This document shows, piece after piece, positions 10,755 to 27,134 of a stretch of 64,000 nt of DNA. Numbering within the stretch: position 1 is the stretch's first letter; every line of letters begins with the position of its first letter. This DNA comes from Adineta steineri. Lineage: Eukaryota > Rotifera > Eurotatoria > Adinetida > Adinetidae. Under the pieces are notes generated by a model. That model had not been told where the DNA came from and did not search any database. It was given only the letters and a program-made list of their open reading frames with translations. The position numbers and the translations under genes are program-made. Location: assembly GCA_905250115.1 (NCBI GenBank), contig CAJNOI010000059.1, positions 372,001-436,000 on the forward strand, in the 5' to 3' direction.

Positions 10755-13700
10755 ATGTCTTTCAGTTTTACCACAACGGCTGCCGATCCACACGGCACTC
10801 ATCATTCGTCACCGAACAGTATGCATCCTCAACAGTATGTAACACAATTACCAGGTTCTTCATCATCATCAGCTGGAGGATCTCCAACAACCGCCGTACA
10901 AGTTCAAGCGGCTGCAGCTGCTGCAGCAGCAGCTCAAGCAGCAGCTAATATGCCACTAATAGCATCAATAGCTAATGTAAAAGATTCACGATGGTTAACA
11001 TTAGAAGTATGCCGTGAATATCAACGTGGAAAATGTACCCGGTCCGAACAAGAATGTAAATTTGCTCATCCACCGACACATGTTGAAGTTAACAGTGGTA
11101 AAGTCATTGCTTGCTTCGATTCACTTAAGGTTTGTATATTTTACATATTAGATTTCGTTTTTATTATTTCTACTCATAATAGTACTTATAAGATAGATGT
11201 ATATGTGTAAGCAAGAAAAAAATCGTTTTATTTCATAATAGCACTTCTGAATATTAATAAGAAATAATTCTGATTTTTATGTCTTTAAAGAAGAAGAAAA
11301 AACTGTATTAAAAATAATCTGGCAAATGTCACATAGCGGACTTGATTATTTAGAATGTAACCTATTTTTTCTATAAATATGCCCCAGATTATAAATTAAT
11401 CATATAACTATTCTCTTTTAAATTAACTTTTACATATACGAATAGGACGTCTAATATTTTCGAGAAAAGAAATATGTATGATTATTTTTTTCACCTGAGA
11501 GAGCACTCTAGAAAATATTTGCTCACAGTAGGAGGACGCTCATTAACATAAATATAGTTCTATTTAAAATAGTTTTTTATGATGCAATTTAAAGTATATT
11601 CATAAGTTAAATATAAGAACGAGAACAAACAAAAAAAGAAATAATTATCAATCAAATTGAGCCAATAGTTTGTTATAAATCTTTATATCTTGACTAAGGA
11701 CATCTATCAAGTTATAAACTACTTGTCAAATTGATTAAAATCATAAAGGCAGAGGCCGAACATTTTTTTTTTTATTTATTTTGTTTATCTCACGAGAGCT
11801 ATTCTGTCTGAACATTCGTTTATTGAGAACATATAGAATCGAGCACGACCTTTAACGAACAGGTTAGATATACAATATGTACAGAACGAAGAGAGTCGAT
11901 TTCTTTTTTTTTCTTCTTTTTCTTTTTTTTTTAAATCAGCGTTTACTCATTTCATATTGTATGTATTTTAGTATATTGCATACCCATTTCTAATCGAACA
12001 ATGAAGATAGAGAATGAATACGACGAGTGACAAAACGGAGGCCTCATATCAGACATAGAGAAAGAAAAAAAAACGAACAGATATTCGAAATACACTATAC
12101 AATTCATGTGTTGTGTCTATACTTGACCCGTTATCTTTCAGTTTGTGTATATAATCATTATTATTGATATATGATGATTCAAACTTAAGAAAAAAACATA
12201 GATACGATTTTCTTGATGAATTCTGAGCAAGTAAGTTAGTAAAAAGAAAAGAATTTTTTGAAGTATTCTATTGTAAAACTAAAAAAAAATCCTGTTTTAT
12301 CTTGTGCACACACATATAAACTAATAGTTTTTTATTTGATATGCTGAGTATATTGGCCATGAATAGTAATAATCAACAAACGAGAAAATTCATTGTATGC
12401 TTCTGTTTTATTTTCTATTATTTATTCTATAATAATAAATTTCATATGATTTTATTTTCTATATTTTATTCTAGGGCAAATGCAATCGTACTAATCCACC
12501 GTGTAAATATCTTCATCCACCACAACACTTACGCGATATTTTACTTCAAAACGGACGCAATAATCTTATTCTTCGTAGTATTGGTATGAAAATTTTTTGT
12601 TTTTTTTGCATTTTATCATTTAATTTTCATTTTCTACTTATAGCTATGAATATCGCTGCTAATCAAGCTATTTATCCACAAACGGCAACTCATATGCCAT
12701 ATCCCAACGGTGCTATTCTTCAAAATCCTATTCAACAAACTGCTTCACTTGTAAGATAATTTTATATTATATATCATTATAAAAATTTCAATATTGTTTT
12801 TTCTTGTTCTATTAGGCATCCTATCCTCATATGGGACCAAATGGTCCAACCCAACAAACATTATTATTTAATCAAGCCGGTCAAGCTTTTAGCATTCCTT
12901 TACATGCAACACATTTACAACAATTACCACAAGGTACAACTGCAACTGCTATGTATAGTTCAGATGGTGCGCAATATTTTCAACCGGTGACACAATTAAC
13001 TGCACAAGGAGCTGGACAAAAAGCAACACGTACCGATCGTCTTGAAGTATGTTTTTTTTATTTTTATGTGTTTTCTTCATTCCCATCATATTTTTATATC
13101 CTCGAATTTATATAGTTTTGAGAGAGTTACTGGTAAGTGAGATGTATAACTATATATATATATATATCTAGCAGCCAGGATGCGCCAAACCCATATATAT
13201 ATATATTTAATTGCTCCATCTGCACGCTGAAGCAGCTAGTTTTTAAAAAAAATTGAATAGATATTTAAAAATATTAACAATGACTAGCAATAGCAGCAGC
13301 CTGCCAGCCATTTTTTTTTCCTACGGATTTTCTTTTGAGCTTTAAGCTCTGTTTGGTTCACTAATCTGCTCTGAGCATACTTGGGCTCTTTGTCTATCAT
13401 GTGCCGCCATTTTGCCAGCTGTTGTTGCTGCTCTCTTTACCATATAAACCAAATTAGCCAAACATTTTTTTTTTAAAAAAGAGTGAAGCTATTTGAAGCA
13501 TGTATCTCGCTCATATTCATACAAACACATACACGCGCACAAACCTATATATTCACGCTGTGCGCTCGCGCGTGCAATTTTATTCTTGTTTAATTTGCTG
13601 CTCAATTTTATATATTGGTGTCATAATCTTTTTTCTCTTGACATATCTTATGGTTATTATATTGGTTTTAATTACAAGCACAAATAGACATAAAAATCAT

Positions 13701-16700
13701 AAATCCTTATCCTCCTACTTTCATTTCTATAGGTATATCAGAACAGCAATTCAAATCATGATACCTTAAAGGTTTGTTATATTATTGTTGTGGGTGAGGG
13801 ATATATCCTCTATTTTCTATGTTGTATTTGTGTGTGTGTGTGTTTATCGTTTGATCGCACACTCGACTCAATTTCTTGACGGAGAAACCACTTTAATATG
13901 ATATTGATCCTTTTATTTACTTTATCTTATCTTATCTTAATATGAGTGAATTTTGAATTGCATGAAATATCATATTGTGACAAAATATTCTTTTGTTCGT
14001 CAACTAAAATTCTGTATATCCCATTTAGTCATACCTTGATCTTGACACCTTATATGTAAGTGATTGTTTCTTATTCAATAAATAAGAGCGTGTGTGTATA
14101 TTTATATATATATTACTATATAACTCTAAGCAAAACAGAGGCCAGCTTGAATATCATTTAGAATATCTTATAGTAGATATTATCCTGCACCTATCTTCTT
14201 TCTATTATGTGTGGTTTTTTATTTAACATAATACCTTTGTGTGTGTGTTGTATATTATTTGGGCACTTATGTTGTTTTTGTTTTATGCTTAGTATCTACG
14301 CATTTACACATATGAACTCTTTATCTCCTTGCTTATTGCTTGCTTCTCTAGTTATTACTTTATTTTTCATATCTAAGCGCATGTTGTTTTTTGTTTGTAC
14401 AAAATTTGGTTTTTGAAAAAGCAAAGCATTTTCAATATCATGTCAGCTTTTCTTTTGTGTACAGCTTGTTTTCCCCTTGTTATTGTTTTATTTCTAGGTG
14501 TGTTCAGATTTTCAGCACGGTCAATGCTTATATAATGCTGATACATGTCCATTTGCACATCCCCAAGCACATTGTCCACTTGATGCAGATGGTCTTGTTA
14601 CTGTTTGTGTTGATTATGTTAAAGGAAAATGTGTTCGTGAAACATGCAAATATTTTCATCCACCTGAACATCTTGTTGCACAATTAAAACATGTTAAAGC
14701 TCAATCAGCAGCAGCAGCTGCTGCACAAGTTTTTTCTAATACAGCAAATACTATACAATATTCACCATCAACTATTCAATTGGTTCATCCACTTACAATG
14801 AACAGTAGTCAGCCTATGTTGGCTGCACCACATACTACTTATGCCTATCCTCAACAAACATCTACAGCACGTGCTTCTTCCTCGCCGTTGGTATGCTTCA
14901 CATCCCTTGCACGCTTTATTTCTGCTTTAATTGAAATTTCATCTCTTTCTCTATATATACATATACTTTTTTTTCTTTTGTTCTAATCAATCATATTATT
15001 TTAACAAATCTAGAACAATATATATATGTATGTTTAACACTTTTCATTCCTTCTAGCAACAACAACAACAAAATGCTCATGAAGATGATGGAACATATGC
15101 AAATAATTTTGTTCAATCTTATCAACCATATCCAGGAACAATACAAACAATCTATGCACGAGCTCCATCTGTTGATTTAAAAGATGTAAATATATATACT
15201 TAGACAAATTATAATCAAATATATGCTATTGTTCTTTTTTTAGGCATCATTAATTAATTCAACAAATGGTGATAATGTTGGTCTGAATGGTTCTACATCA
15301 TCCTCTTCATCATCATCAACAGGTGTTAAGGTTGGTAGATGAATTCTAGGAATGATTTCTTTTTCTCTTTTTGTTTTATTTAATATAATAATGTCATTGT
15401 GCAGCAAGCAGTAGCAGCCTTATTCTTTTTCTGCCGCAGATTGCCATTTGCCTTCTGTGAACATGACTTGTGATAATAATGGATGATAATGAGCTTAATT
15501 TATAACAACACAAACTATTTTTTTTAGTCAATTGCACGAAATTCTTTGGTTATATATCAATTTTTTTTAGAAGCAATCTTATGCGTGCTTAAAAAGCTTA
15601 TAAAACAAAAATTTTAGCACGTAATAGAAGTTACAGAAGCTCTTTCTAAACTTATACTTCTTCTTTATTTTCAATCAAATGACCATATTAAAAAAAAACT
15701 AGAAAAGAAAAGCTACGAATATTTCTTTTAGTTTTTGTTTTCTCAAATATAAAAATAAAAACAGCAGCTTATTGTGTGTTGTTGTTGTTGTTATTATTGT
15801 CTTTTTTATTATTCTTTGTTTTGTATTTTGCTTGATGCACACATACATTCTTTTTCTCTATTCCTCTTTTGTACTAATCTAGGCAGTGATCGATCCTGTC
15901 AGCAGCAGCAGCATCACACAGCAGACAAAAAAACGACCGCTTGAAGACGATACTGCTACTACCGGTGCCTACCTGCAGCTGGTATTGCACACACGCTTTT
16001 CTATCCTTGATTTATTTTTTTTCTGTTTGCTTTGTATGCTTTGAACACTGACAAAAACAAAAACAATGAAAAAAAGAGCAAGACATTATTTTTATTTATA
16101 ATAAGACAGAAAAACTGATCGAACCACAAGGGAAAATTAAAAGATTATATGCTTTAATGCTTGCTTATTTGACTTCTTTGCTTACATTCAAATATGCTTC
16201 TTGTGGTTTGGTCAGTTTTATGCATAAAAAAAATTTTAGTTAACTATTATTTCTGAATAGAAATTTAAAAAAAAAAAGAATCTTTTACTATAAAAATAAC
16301 ATTTATAGATAAAAAAATAAAAATATTTGGGAATAATATTAACAAAGCAAAGAAAAAAAATAAATCAAATTTTTTCTTCTGATTAAATAATTTCAAAATC
16401 AAATTTATGATATTTATTTTCTAGCCACTTGGTGCACAACTTATTGCTGCACCGCAATATGTTCAACAACAACAGTCTCAACAACAACAGCAACAACAAC
16501 AGCAGCAGCAGCAGCAACAACATCAACAACATCAACAGAAACGGTCGGCTATTGCTGATCCTAAAACAGGTATACCAATGGCTGCTTATCCAATGACAGC
16601 ATTTTCTTATCCATCACCATCACCATTGCCAATACAATTTCAACAACCATATTTAACAGCTGTTCCTATGACATGTAAGTGATTTTCTTCTATTTGTCAA

Positions 16701-17737
16701 AGCATGATAAATATTTTATCAAAACACTTTTTGTTGCTTGTGTGCTTATTTTGAAAAAAACAAAACTATCTCATATACAGATATACCATCACCTGAAATA
16801 ATCGCTGCTCAGGGTGCTCTTGTATCTGTGGGCTCATCTTATGTAACTTATATTGACAAAAAAGGACAAGTGAGATATTGTTATAAAAAAAAACAAATTG
16901 TTAGGCAATAATTATGCGCGCATGATAAATTATAATCTAAATGATTGTTTTGCATATATATATATGTTCATATGCTTTCTTATTTCTTTCGCTTGTTCAG
17001 CTCAACCACAAATGAAAAGTGAGTATTAATTGTTCGAATACAAACAAATTAGTTACTTTTCACTTTTATGACAAAATAGCAGATGTTTTCCTCATAACCC
17101 TATTCTTCTTCTTCTTTGTTTTTTTTTACTTAATTACTCTTTTTTTGCATGCACTATTTAACGTTTTTTTTCAATTCATATAATTTTTGGTTTATGTTTA
17201 TGTGTATGTTTATCTAGTAAATGTTGCATGATATTCATACACAAAATTTTCTTTTTAATGTGTTGTTTTTTTCTGAAATAGAATTATTAAATCAAAAATT
17301 ATTTTTCTTTTTCGAAATTTTATAGTTACTGGATATACTTCCCATATGCCGAGACTTTAAATCACGCCGTTGTACTCGTCCTCAATGCAAATATGTTCAT
17401 CTAGTAGATGGTAAAGATATATATATATTACAAACAAAATTTGTTTTTAGTTGCGAAATATTTTTTTTCCATAATTTTAGATTTTGTAGAAGTTAATAAT
17501 GGTTATGTGTCTATTTGTAAAGAAGCTATTTTGGGCAATTGTTCTAAAACTGAATGTAAATTTATCATATATGTACTGAAGAACTTCAACGGCAAATTCT
17601 TTATTTCAACTATAATAAAAGCTGGCGTTCGAACATTACCAGTTCTAATACAACAGTTAGTCGCCCATATTAGCCATCTTTTTTTCTTTTCGTTTTTGTT
17701 CTCCTTTATCTCTTACTTCTTACGGACAAGCACGTAA
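10755..17737 (+). CDS. MBNL: Muscleblind-like splicing regulator with three CCCH finger pairs
   Basis: Exons read with phase continuity: 10755-11129, 12475-12583, 12644-12750, 12816-13046, 14498-14890, 15057-15185, 15244-15330, 15883-15981, 16425-16674, 16781-16869, 17326-17410, 17481-end; about 715 residues. Nuclear/cytoplasmic regulator of alternative splicing that binds YGCY RNA. The first finger pair ([16 protein letters not shown], then [14 protein letters not shown]) and second pair ([12 protein letters not shown], then [16 protein letters not shown]) match animal MBNL, as does a KKRPLEDD basic motif like the MBNL nuclear signal. A third pair ([19 protein letters not shown], then [17 protein letters not shown]) is added at the C-terminus. 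The last finger loses its His because the frame slips by one base at 17561-17563; a one-base correction restores Tyr-His and ends at 17673. Poly-Ala, poly-Ser and poly-Gln tracts fill the linkers. Exons of 129, 87 and 99 nt are symmetric and could be skipped. Confidence 0.9.
13147..13440 (+). promoter_or_regulatory. YGCY-rich intronic island in muscleblind
   Basis: Between 13180 and 13440, in otherwise AT-rich intron, about ten YGCY words (TGCT, TGCC, CGCT, CGCC) occur, several adjacent, as near 13402-13432. YGCY is the known MBNL recognition motif, and vertebrate MBNL1 autoregulates through intronic YGCY clusters (established). The island lies 300-550 nt upstream of a candidate cassette microexon. 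The regulatory role is inference. Confidence 0.45.
13733..13771 (+). other. Candidate 39-nt cassette microexon of muscleblind
   Basis: Flanked by TCTATAG on the left and GTTTGT on the right, 39 nt, phase 0, open in the gene frame: [13 protein letters not shown]. It would insert between the exons ending RLE (13046) and beginning VC (14498), just before finger 3. Its end, TLK, mimics the RLE it would replace next to VC. Confidence 0.4.
14029..14055 (+). other. Candidate 27-nt cassette microexon of muscleblind
   Basis: Preceded by CATTTAG and followed by a consensus GTAAGT donor; 27 nt, phase 0, no stop (SYLDLDTLY). Same intron as the 39-nt candidate. Two phase-compatible 3n candidates in one intron are suggestive, but a chance occurrence is possible for units this short. 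Confidence 0.35.
16456..16541 (+). repeat. CAA/CAG (poly-Gln) coding repeat in muscleblind
   Basis: Mixed CAA/CAG/CAT codons encode a Gln-rich stretch with scattered Ser and His in the exon 16425-16674. The codon mix makes it less prone to slippage than pure CAG. Confidence 0.85.
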
Positions 17738-20700
17738 GTTTTCTTTCTTTTTTTTTCTACATATACAAAAATACATAAACACATTTGGTCTTTCTTCTTT
17801 ACACACATAACACATAAAACATGTATCTTTTTTCTATTCCTCTTTTACTGTTCTTGATGTTTATGATTTCTATTTTTTTTCTTGTTTGTTTGTTTGTTTG
17901 TTCGTTTGTCCGTTGTTTCCAGTTTGTGATGAGAAATTCTACAGTACATGCACATAGATATATTAATATGTGTATGAGAAAAAAGAAATAACCAAGAAAC
18001 TTATAATCAGCAGTTCTATACAATTTTTTTTCCGTTTTTTTTCTATTTGTCATCATCATTTTCTTCTATTACTACTTCGAAAAAAACAAGAATAATTTTC
18101 TTCTTTTTCTTTTTATTACTTATTTGTATTCGCATCAGTTGAGAGTTGAAGACTAATTTGTAAGCGCATGCGCAGGAAGCAGCAAAATATATATATATTC
18201 AGATTGAGAAACCATTATTGAACAAGAGAGAAAGATGATTTCCGGTGTATTGTTTTTTTTTATAATTTTTCTTACTATTCACTCTCTTTATTTTCATGCA
18301 GTACACAAAAGATTGGTCCTAGTCAATCGTCTTTCTCAGCTACACATTCCGTCTTCTCTTTTTTCCATCGCTTTATAGACTGAACAGTAGTAGCTAATGA
18401 CCGATCAAATAGAGTAAAGACAATAAGTCACTATCGAGTTTTCATGTCATTTTTATATGTGTATTATTGTTATATACTTCTGTTCCTCCCCAGCAATGTC
18501 TATTTTTCGTGGTGCAATAGTGATGTCCATTATTCTCCTATAACAAAAACTTATCATAAGATCAAAAATTAAAAATACTCTCTCATGCGAACAGTGTTCT
18601 GAAATTTTCGTTGTTGTTATTGTTTTCTATAATTTTTGCAATATTATCTTTTCTTTTCTTTTCTTTTTTTCTCTTCTCTTCTCTAATCTACAAAAAGAAT
18701 TTAATACAAAACATAAAGCGAGCGTGCTATATGATCTCGTTCAATGTGTATTCTTTCTAATTCTTATTTGTTTGTTTGTTACTGGTGCTATTCCAGTTTC
18801 TTTTTATTTCGCACGCACGATAATTTCATCGTTCTCTTCTTTTTTTTGTGTTCATCAGTCCATAGAAGCAAAAACAAACAAAATTAAGAAATTAACTTAT
18901 TGTATGTCTTTTCTCTTTTGTTTTTTCTCGTGGATAGGAAAAAATATTCAATAAATAAGTGAAATTCGATATTCACTTGTCATTTTTTTCTATTATACAA
19001 AACAAACTACTAAGCATGGCTTTATTTAATGTCTACTTCTTTTTTCACTATTAAATGTATAACGCATGTCTTTTTTGTATCCGACGCCCGCTAATGCTGC
19101 TTTTTTTATCTTTGTTTCTGTTGATCGATATTGGCGCTTTTTTTTCGTCGCATGTTTTTGCTTTCGAATCACCATCATTAGCTTGAATCACACAGAAAAA
19201 AAAGTACTAACTCGTCTCTGTTTATTCTTTCTTTTATTTGTGCACTGCTATCTCTTTCTCTCACTCGCTCGAACGCTCTTTCTCTCCCTGATTATATTGT
19301 TTTGCTGCTTCGCGTGCGCTATTATCCCTTACATGCACACACATATGCTTTGTCACTGTTATAGAAAAAAATACTACTAAATCAATACGGTAGGTTCTAG
19401 TAGATAAAGGAACAAATATCAAAATTCTTGCATTCAGATTGTTAAATCATTGGAATGAGATGAAAATATCTATGTTTAGATTGATAAAACTATAGAATAT
19501 TCAATATGATTCGTTAGAAATGAATTGCATTTTCTAAAGTATAAACAAAGGATTATACGGATAAAAAGATATTAATAGAGATGTTATGGTATTAAAATAT
19601 AATCCAGCTTTATTTTGGAAATACAATAATTTTACTAAGATCTTTTGCTATTAGTAATAAATCAAACGTGTTGATAATATTATTTTGTGATAAATTGATA
19701 TTTAGATTGTACCATGGCATTACAGATCGGATATATATGAGTGTTTATCAGTATCTAGAGAAAACTGAATATCGTATATTTGATATGCAACGCGAAAGTC
19801 TCGACAAAAATATCATGCTCTTATCGAACCACCGTGCCAATTTTTAAATAAATCAGTTTTTGTAGAAAAAAGCACAGTCTGAACTACAAAATTTGTATTG
19901 AACATGATGTTTTTCAAGAGCAAAATTGAGAAGGGAAAAAGTCAGAAACTTTTTGCCACTTGAAAACTTTGTCTGATCGATATGGATGGATTTACAACAA
20001 CAAAAACACACGAAAATACAGCTTATTCAAAGTTCTATCGATATCAACTTTGATGAAAACTCTTAGATCGATTATTGATTCTTTAAGTAATACAGTTTGA
20101 AAGTTGATATTAACACTAACTGTCATTTTGCAAAAACATAAATCACCGTTTTCGGAAATCATATGTATTGTTTATTCAAAACGATGTATTTTATAAAAGC
20201 TCAATAGAAAAAAAATAATTCAAGAGATTGTTTTTTTGTCACTACAAAACAGTCAGGTAGAAAGAATGGTCACATTTTACACTCTCTTTCAGAAAAAGCT
20301 GTATATTTTTCATTTCATTTCTAAGATAAAATAATATAAAGCGATGTTTCATTTTTGGCGTTACCTCTTCCTACGCAAATTCATTCTTAAAAAATATGTC
20401 CGATATAAAACTTGTTGTTCAAACTTTGCACTTTTCTACAAAATCTAAATTTAACTCATTTAAAGGTCGACAGTATGATTGAACAGAATTTGACATTTTT
20501 GCCTAGACTTTGGCATTGCATGTTATCAATAATCCTACTTGCTGCACTTTATAATCTATCTTCTTTTACGTAGGAAGTAAATTAAGTATGTTCTTAGTTC
20601 GATCAACATACAAATACACATCACCATCTTTTTCTTACTACTCTATAATTAACTTGAGTCAGTTTTTAATTATTTGTGTCATAACATCAACATTAAAGGA

Positions 20701-22341
20701 ATAAGAAAATGTTTCTTATGCGTTCAAATGATTTTCAATTTATCACAAAATTTTGTAGATTTAATAATAACAGCAAAGATTAACAAGTTATTTAAATGCA
20801 TATTTTCATTGAATATCAACTATTTTTCCTAGACAATCAATCATTTTTTCATAGTCTCGTATTATGACTGATTATTACTCAAAATTTTATTCATTTTTCA
20901 AAATCTAATTGTCTGTAAAAAAAACCTTTTTACAATTTTATGCCATCACAAAATGTCTAATAACTTCTTTTACATTCTATTTTCATTGACGTCTTTTCCA
21001 TATCTAATTTCCTATTCATTTGAAGTCTACTAATTCATCAACGTCCTATCAATCATTTTGCTTTTCTTGATTATTTTTCATTACAAATGACTGACATTCT
21101 TGAAGTAATCATAAATAGAATGTTTTCTACTTCCTTTTGTTTTTTCTGCGAAGTAGTAGACTTTTTAATCTCTCATATAATTATAAATTTATTTTAAATT
21201 AAATAGATATGACAAATGACATATAAGATAAAGTATTTTCTATTTGGTTCCTGTGCAAGTAAACATACCAACATGTGTTAAAGATTAGTTTAATATAAAA
21301 ATACTTTCTATCATTATCATAGCACGTAGTCACGAGCAAGAAGACATTTACATATAAAATTTGCATGTGATGCATTCATTTTGTTTTCTTTGAAATAGGA
21401 TCGTAATAAACACATATTAACTTTGTTTCTACGCAGATCTTATTCGTTATTTCTTAAGACATACATTCAAGGATAGTCAACTATGAAATATTAATGCGCA
21501 TGAATGACTCAATATATAAGATTTGTTTTTTGTTTATGATAATATTAGCGTATTATATTTTGTATAGTGATACTATTTTTAAATATCAAGGTTACATGAG
21601 AATTTATGTGTGACCTATTTTTTTTTGTAAGATTCAATAGAAATGAAAATAACAGTAATATTAAACTGAATTATTTTATCAGCATTAATTACATATAACC
21701 AATACAATCGGAAATTGATCTTGTATTCATACAATGATGAATTAGAAACTGTCAATAGATAAAAAAAGAATGAAATATCCATATCGAATGTTTTAATCAT
21801 ATTCTTTTTTTTTATTTATAAGACACAAATGAAAGAAAAACGTGAAGAAGGTGCGTTGATAAACTTACAATTCGTGCACACTTGTCGCTCATTATAGACA
21901 TACACTCACATAAATACGCATATACATAATACGAATAAATACATAGTAATAGAAGGATGACAAAACACGAACAATGAAATAAAAATGGACGTATGTGAAA
22001 AGGAAACGAAATTTTTTTTTTTTATTTCAATGTAAATATATGTATAAGGATTAGGAATAGATCTGAATAAAATGATTCCGACAAAGATGCGGAAGACAAG
22101 CGGTGTATCTCATCGCTTAAATATTTATTTCGATCACGAGAAACAAAAAAACTAATTTGCTGTTTTGTCTTATATTTAGATCTTTAATAAATAAGCTTAG
22201 AGTCAATCTGTATTCGACCAAAGGGATTTATGATAGATGTCAATGAAATGAAAACCGATTGCACGAAAAAGAAAAAAAAAAGAACAATACGCACAATAAT
22301 AAGCAGCATGAAGAAAAAAAAAGAAAAGAAAAAAACAATAA
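17738..22341. other. Muscleblind 3' flank and convergent intergenic region
   Basis: 4.6 kb between convergent muscleblind (+) and BRSK (-). Pyrimidine-rich tracts (17740-19300), then AT-rich sequence. Apart from a degenerate dispersed repeat near 19785-19960, nothing is recognised. Short frames present are phenylalanine-rich translations of T-runs. Confidence 0.5.
19785..19960. repeat. Degenerate copy of a dispersed noncoding repeat
   Basis: Shares an ordered set of words (GTCT.GACAAAAAT.TC, then TCTGAACTA, TTTTGTATT.AAC, TTTTTCAAGA, and GGAAAAAG.CA) with 52728-52860 and, more weakly, 55560-55700 at the two Kelch duplicates. By-eye alignment only; limits are approximate. Confidence 0.45.
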
Positions 22342-26298
<3,957 letters not shown>

Positions 26299-27134
26299 TG
26301 CTTAAAAGAGCAGAAAGAAAGCAATGAATTTTAGACAATTAATCATAAAGTAGATAAACAAAATTACATACTGATTGTATGAACAGAAAAAAATAGATCT
26401 ATCAGCTAATGAACATTATTTTTTTGTAAAGTCACCAACAATCAACTCATATATAATAAATATCATGAAAGTATATTTTCCTTACTGACTCAAGCACGAT
26501 AATAGTTTGCTTTGCTTTGCTTGGTGAACAATGGTAATATATGGATATATATTCAACCATAATCGCCACTTATTTTATCTAAAATGCATAGAACCACTAA
26601 ATAAATGCATTAAGAAAAAGCAAACAAATTTTTTTGATATTAAATTTCAATTTCTATTCAAAAATAAATTCTAAAATAAAGAATCAATGATAAAAAAATG
26701 TTTTTTTTCGATTAAATATAACTACACTCAATGACCTCTTTAACGGTGTTAGTTTGGCTTTTGCTAAGCACCGAAATTCTTTCCGATATCAACTTTTCTT
26801 TCTCTCATTCGTTCTTTCGATACGCACATACCCTTTTTTACTACATAAGTCACCGATACAACGTTTTTTTTCTTTCTCTATTTACCATTCATAACATCGT
26901 ACGTGTGTACGTTTATTTATTACTACCAACAAATCATAGTTAATTAGAGTAAGTAAAACAAAAAAGGAACTAAACTGATAAAAAAATGTTTTTTTTATCT
27001 AATTCGCTTTTACCAAATGATATAAGTTTTCTATGATTATTTTTTCGAATTTTGATTAGTCATCTAATTTTTTTAAAATTCTTTTAGATGCATTGCATGA
27101 ATTTGTGACAAATAATTTGAATCAAAATAAAAAC
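26299..27134. other. Divergent intergenic region between BRSK and SERBP1
   Basis: 836 bp between two divergent starts, so both promoters must lie here or in leader introns. AT-rich; a CTTTTAG acceptor at 27081-27087 lies 47 nt before the SERBP1 ATG. No TATA box or other element can be assigned with confidence. Confidence 0.5.

Noticed and set aside
17001..17018. Possible extra muscleblind exon after TTGTTCAG
   Set aside because: It reads only four codons before a stop and breaks the exact phase 0 join between 16869 and 17326; at most a poison exon.
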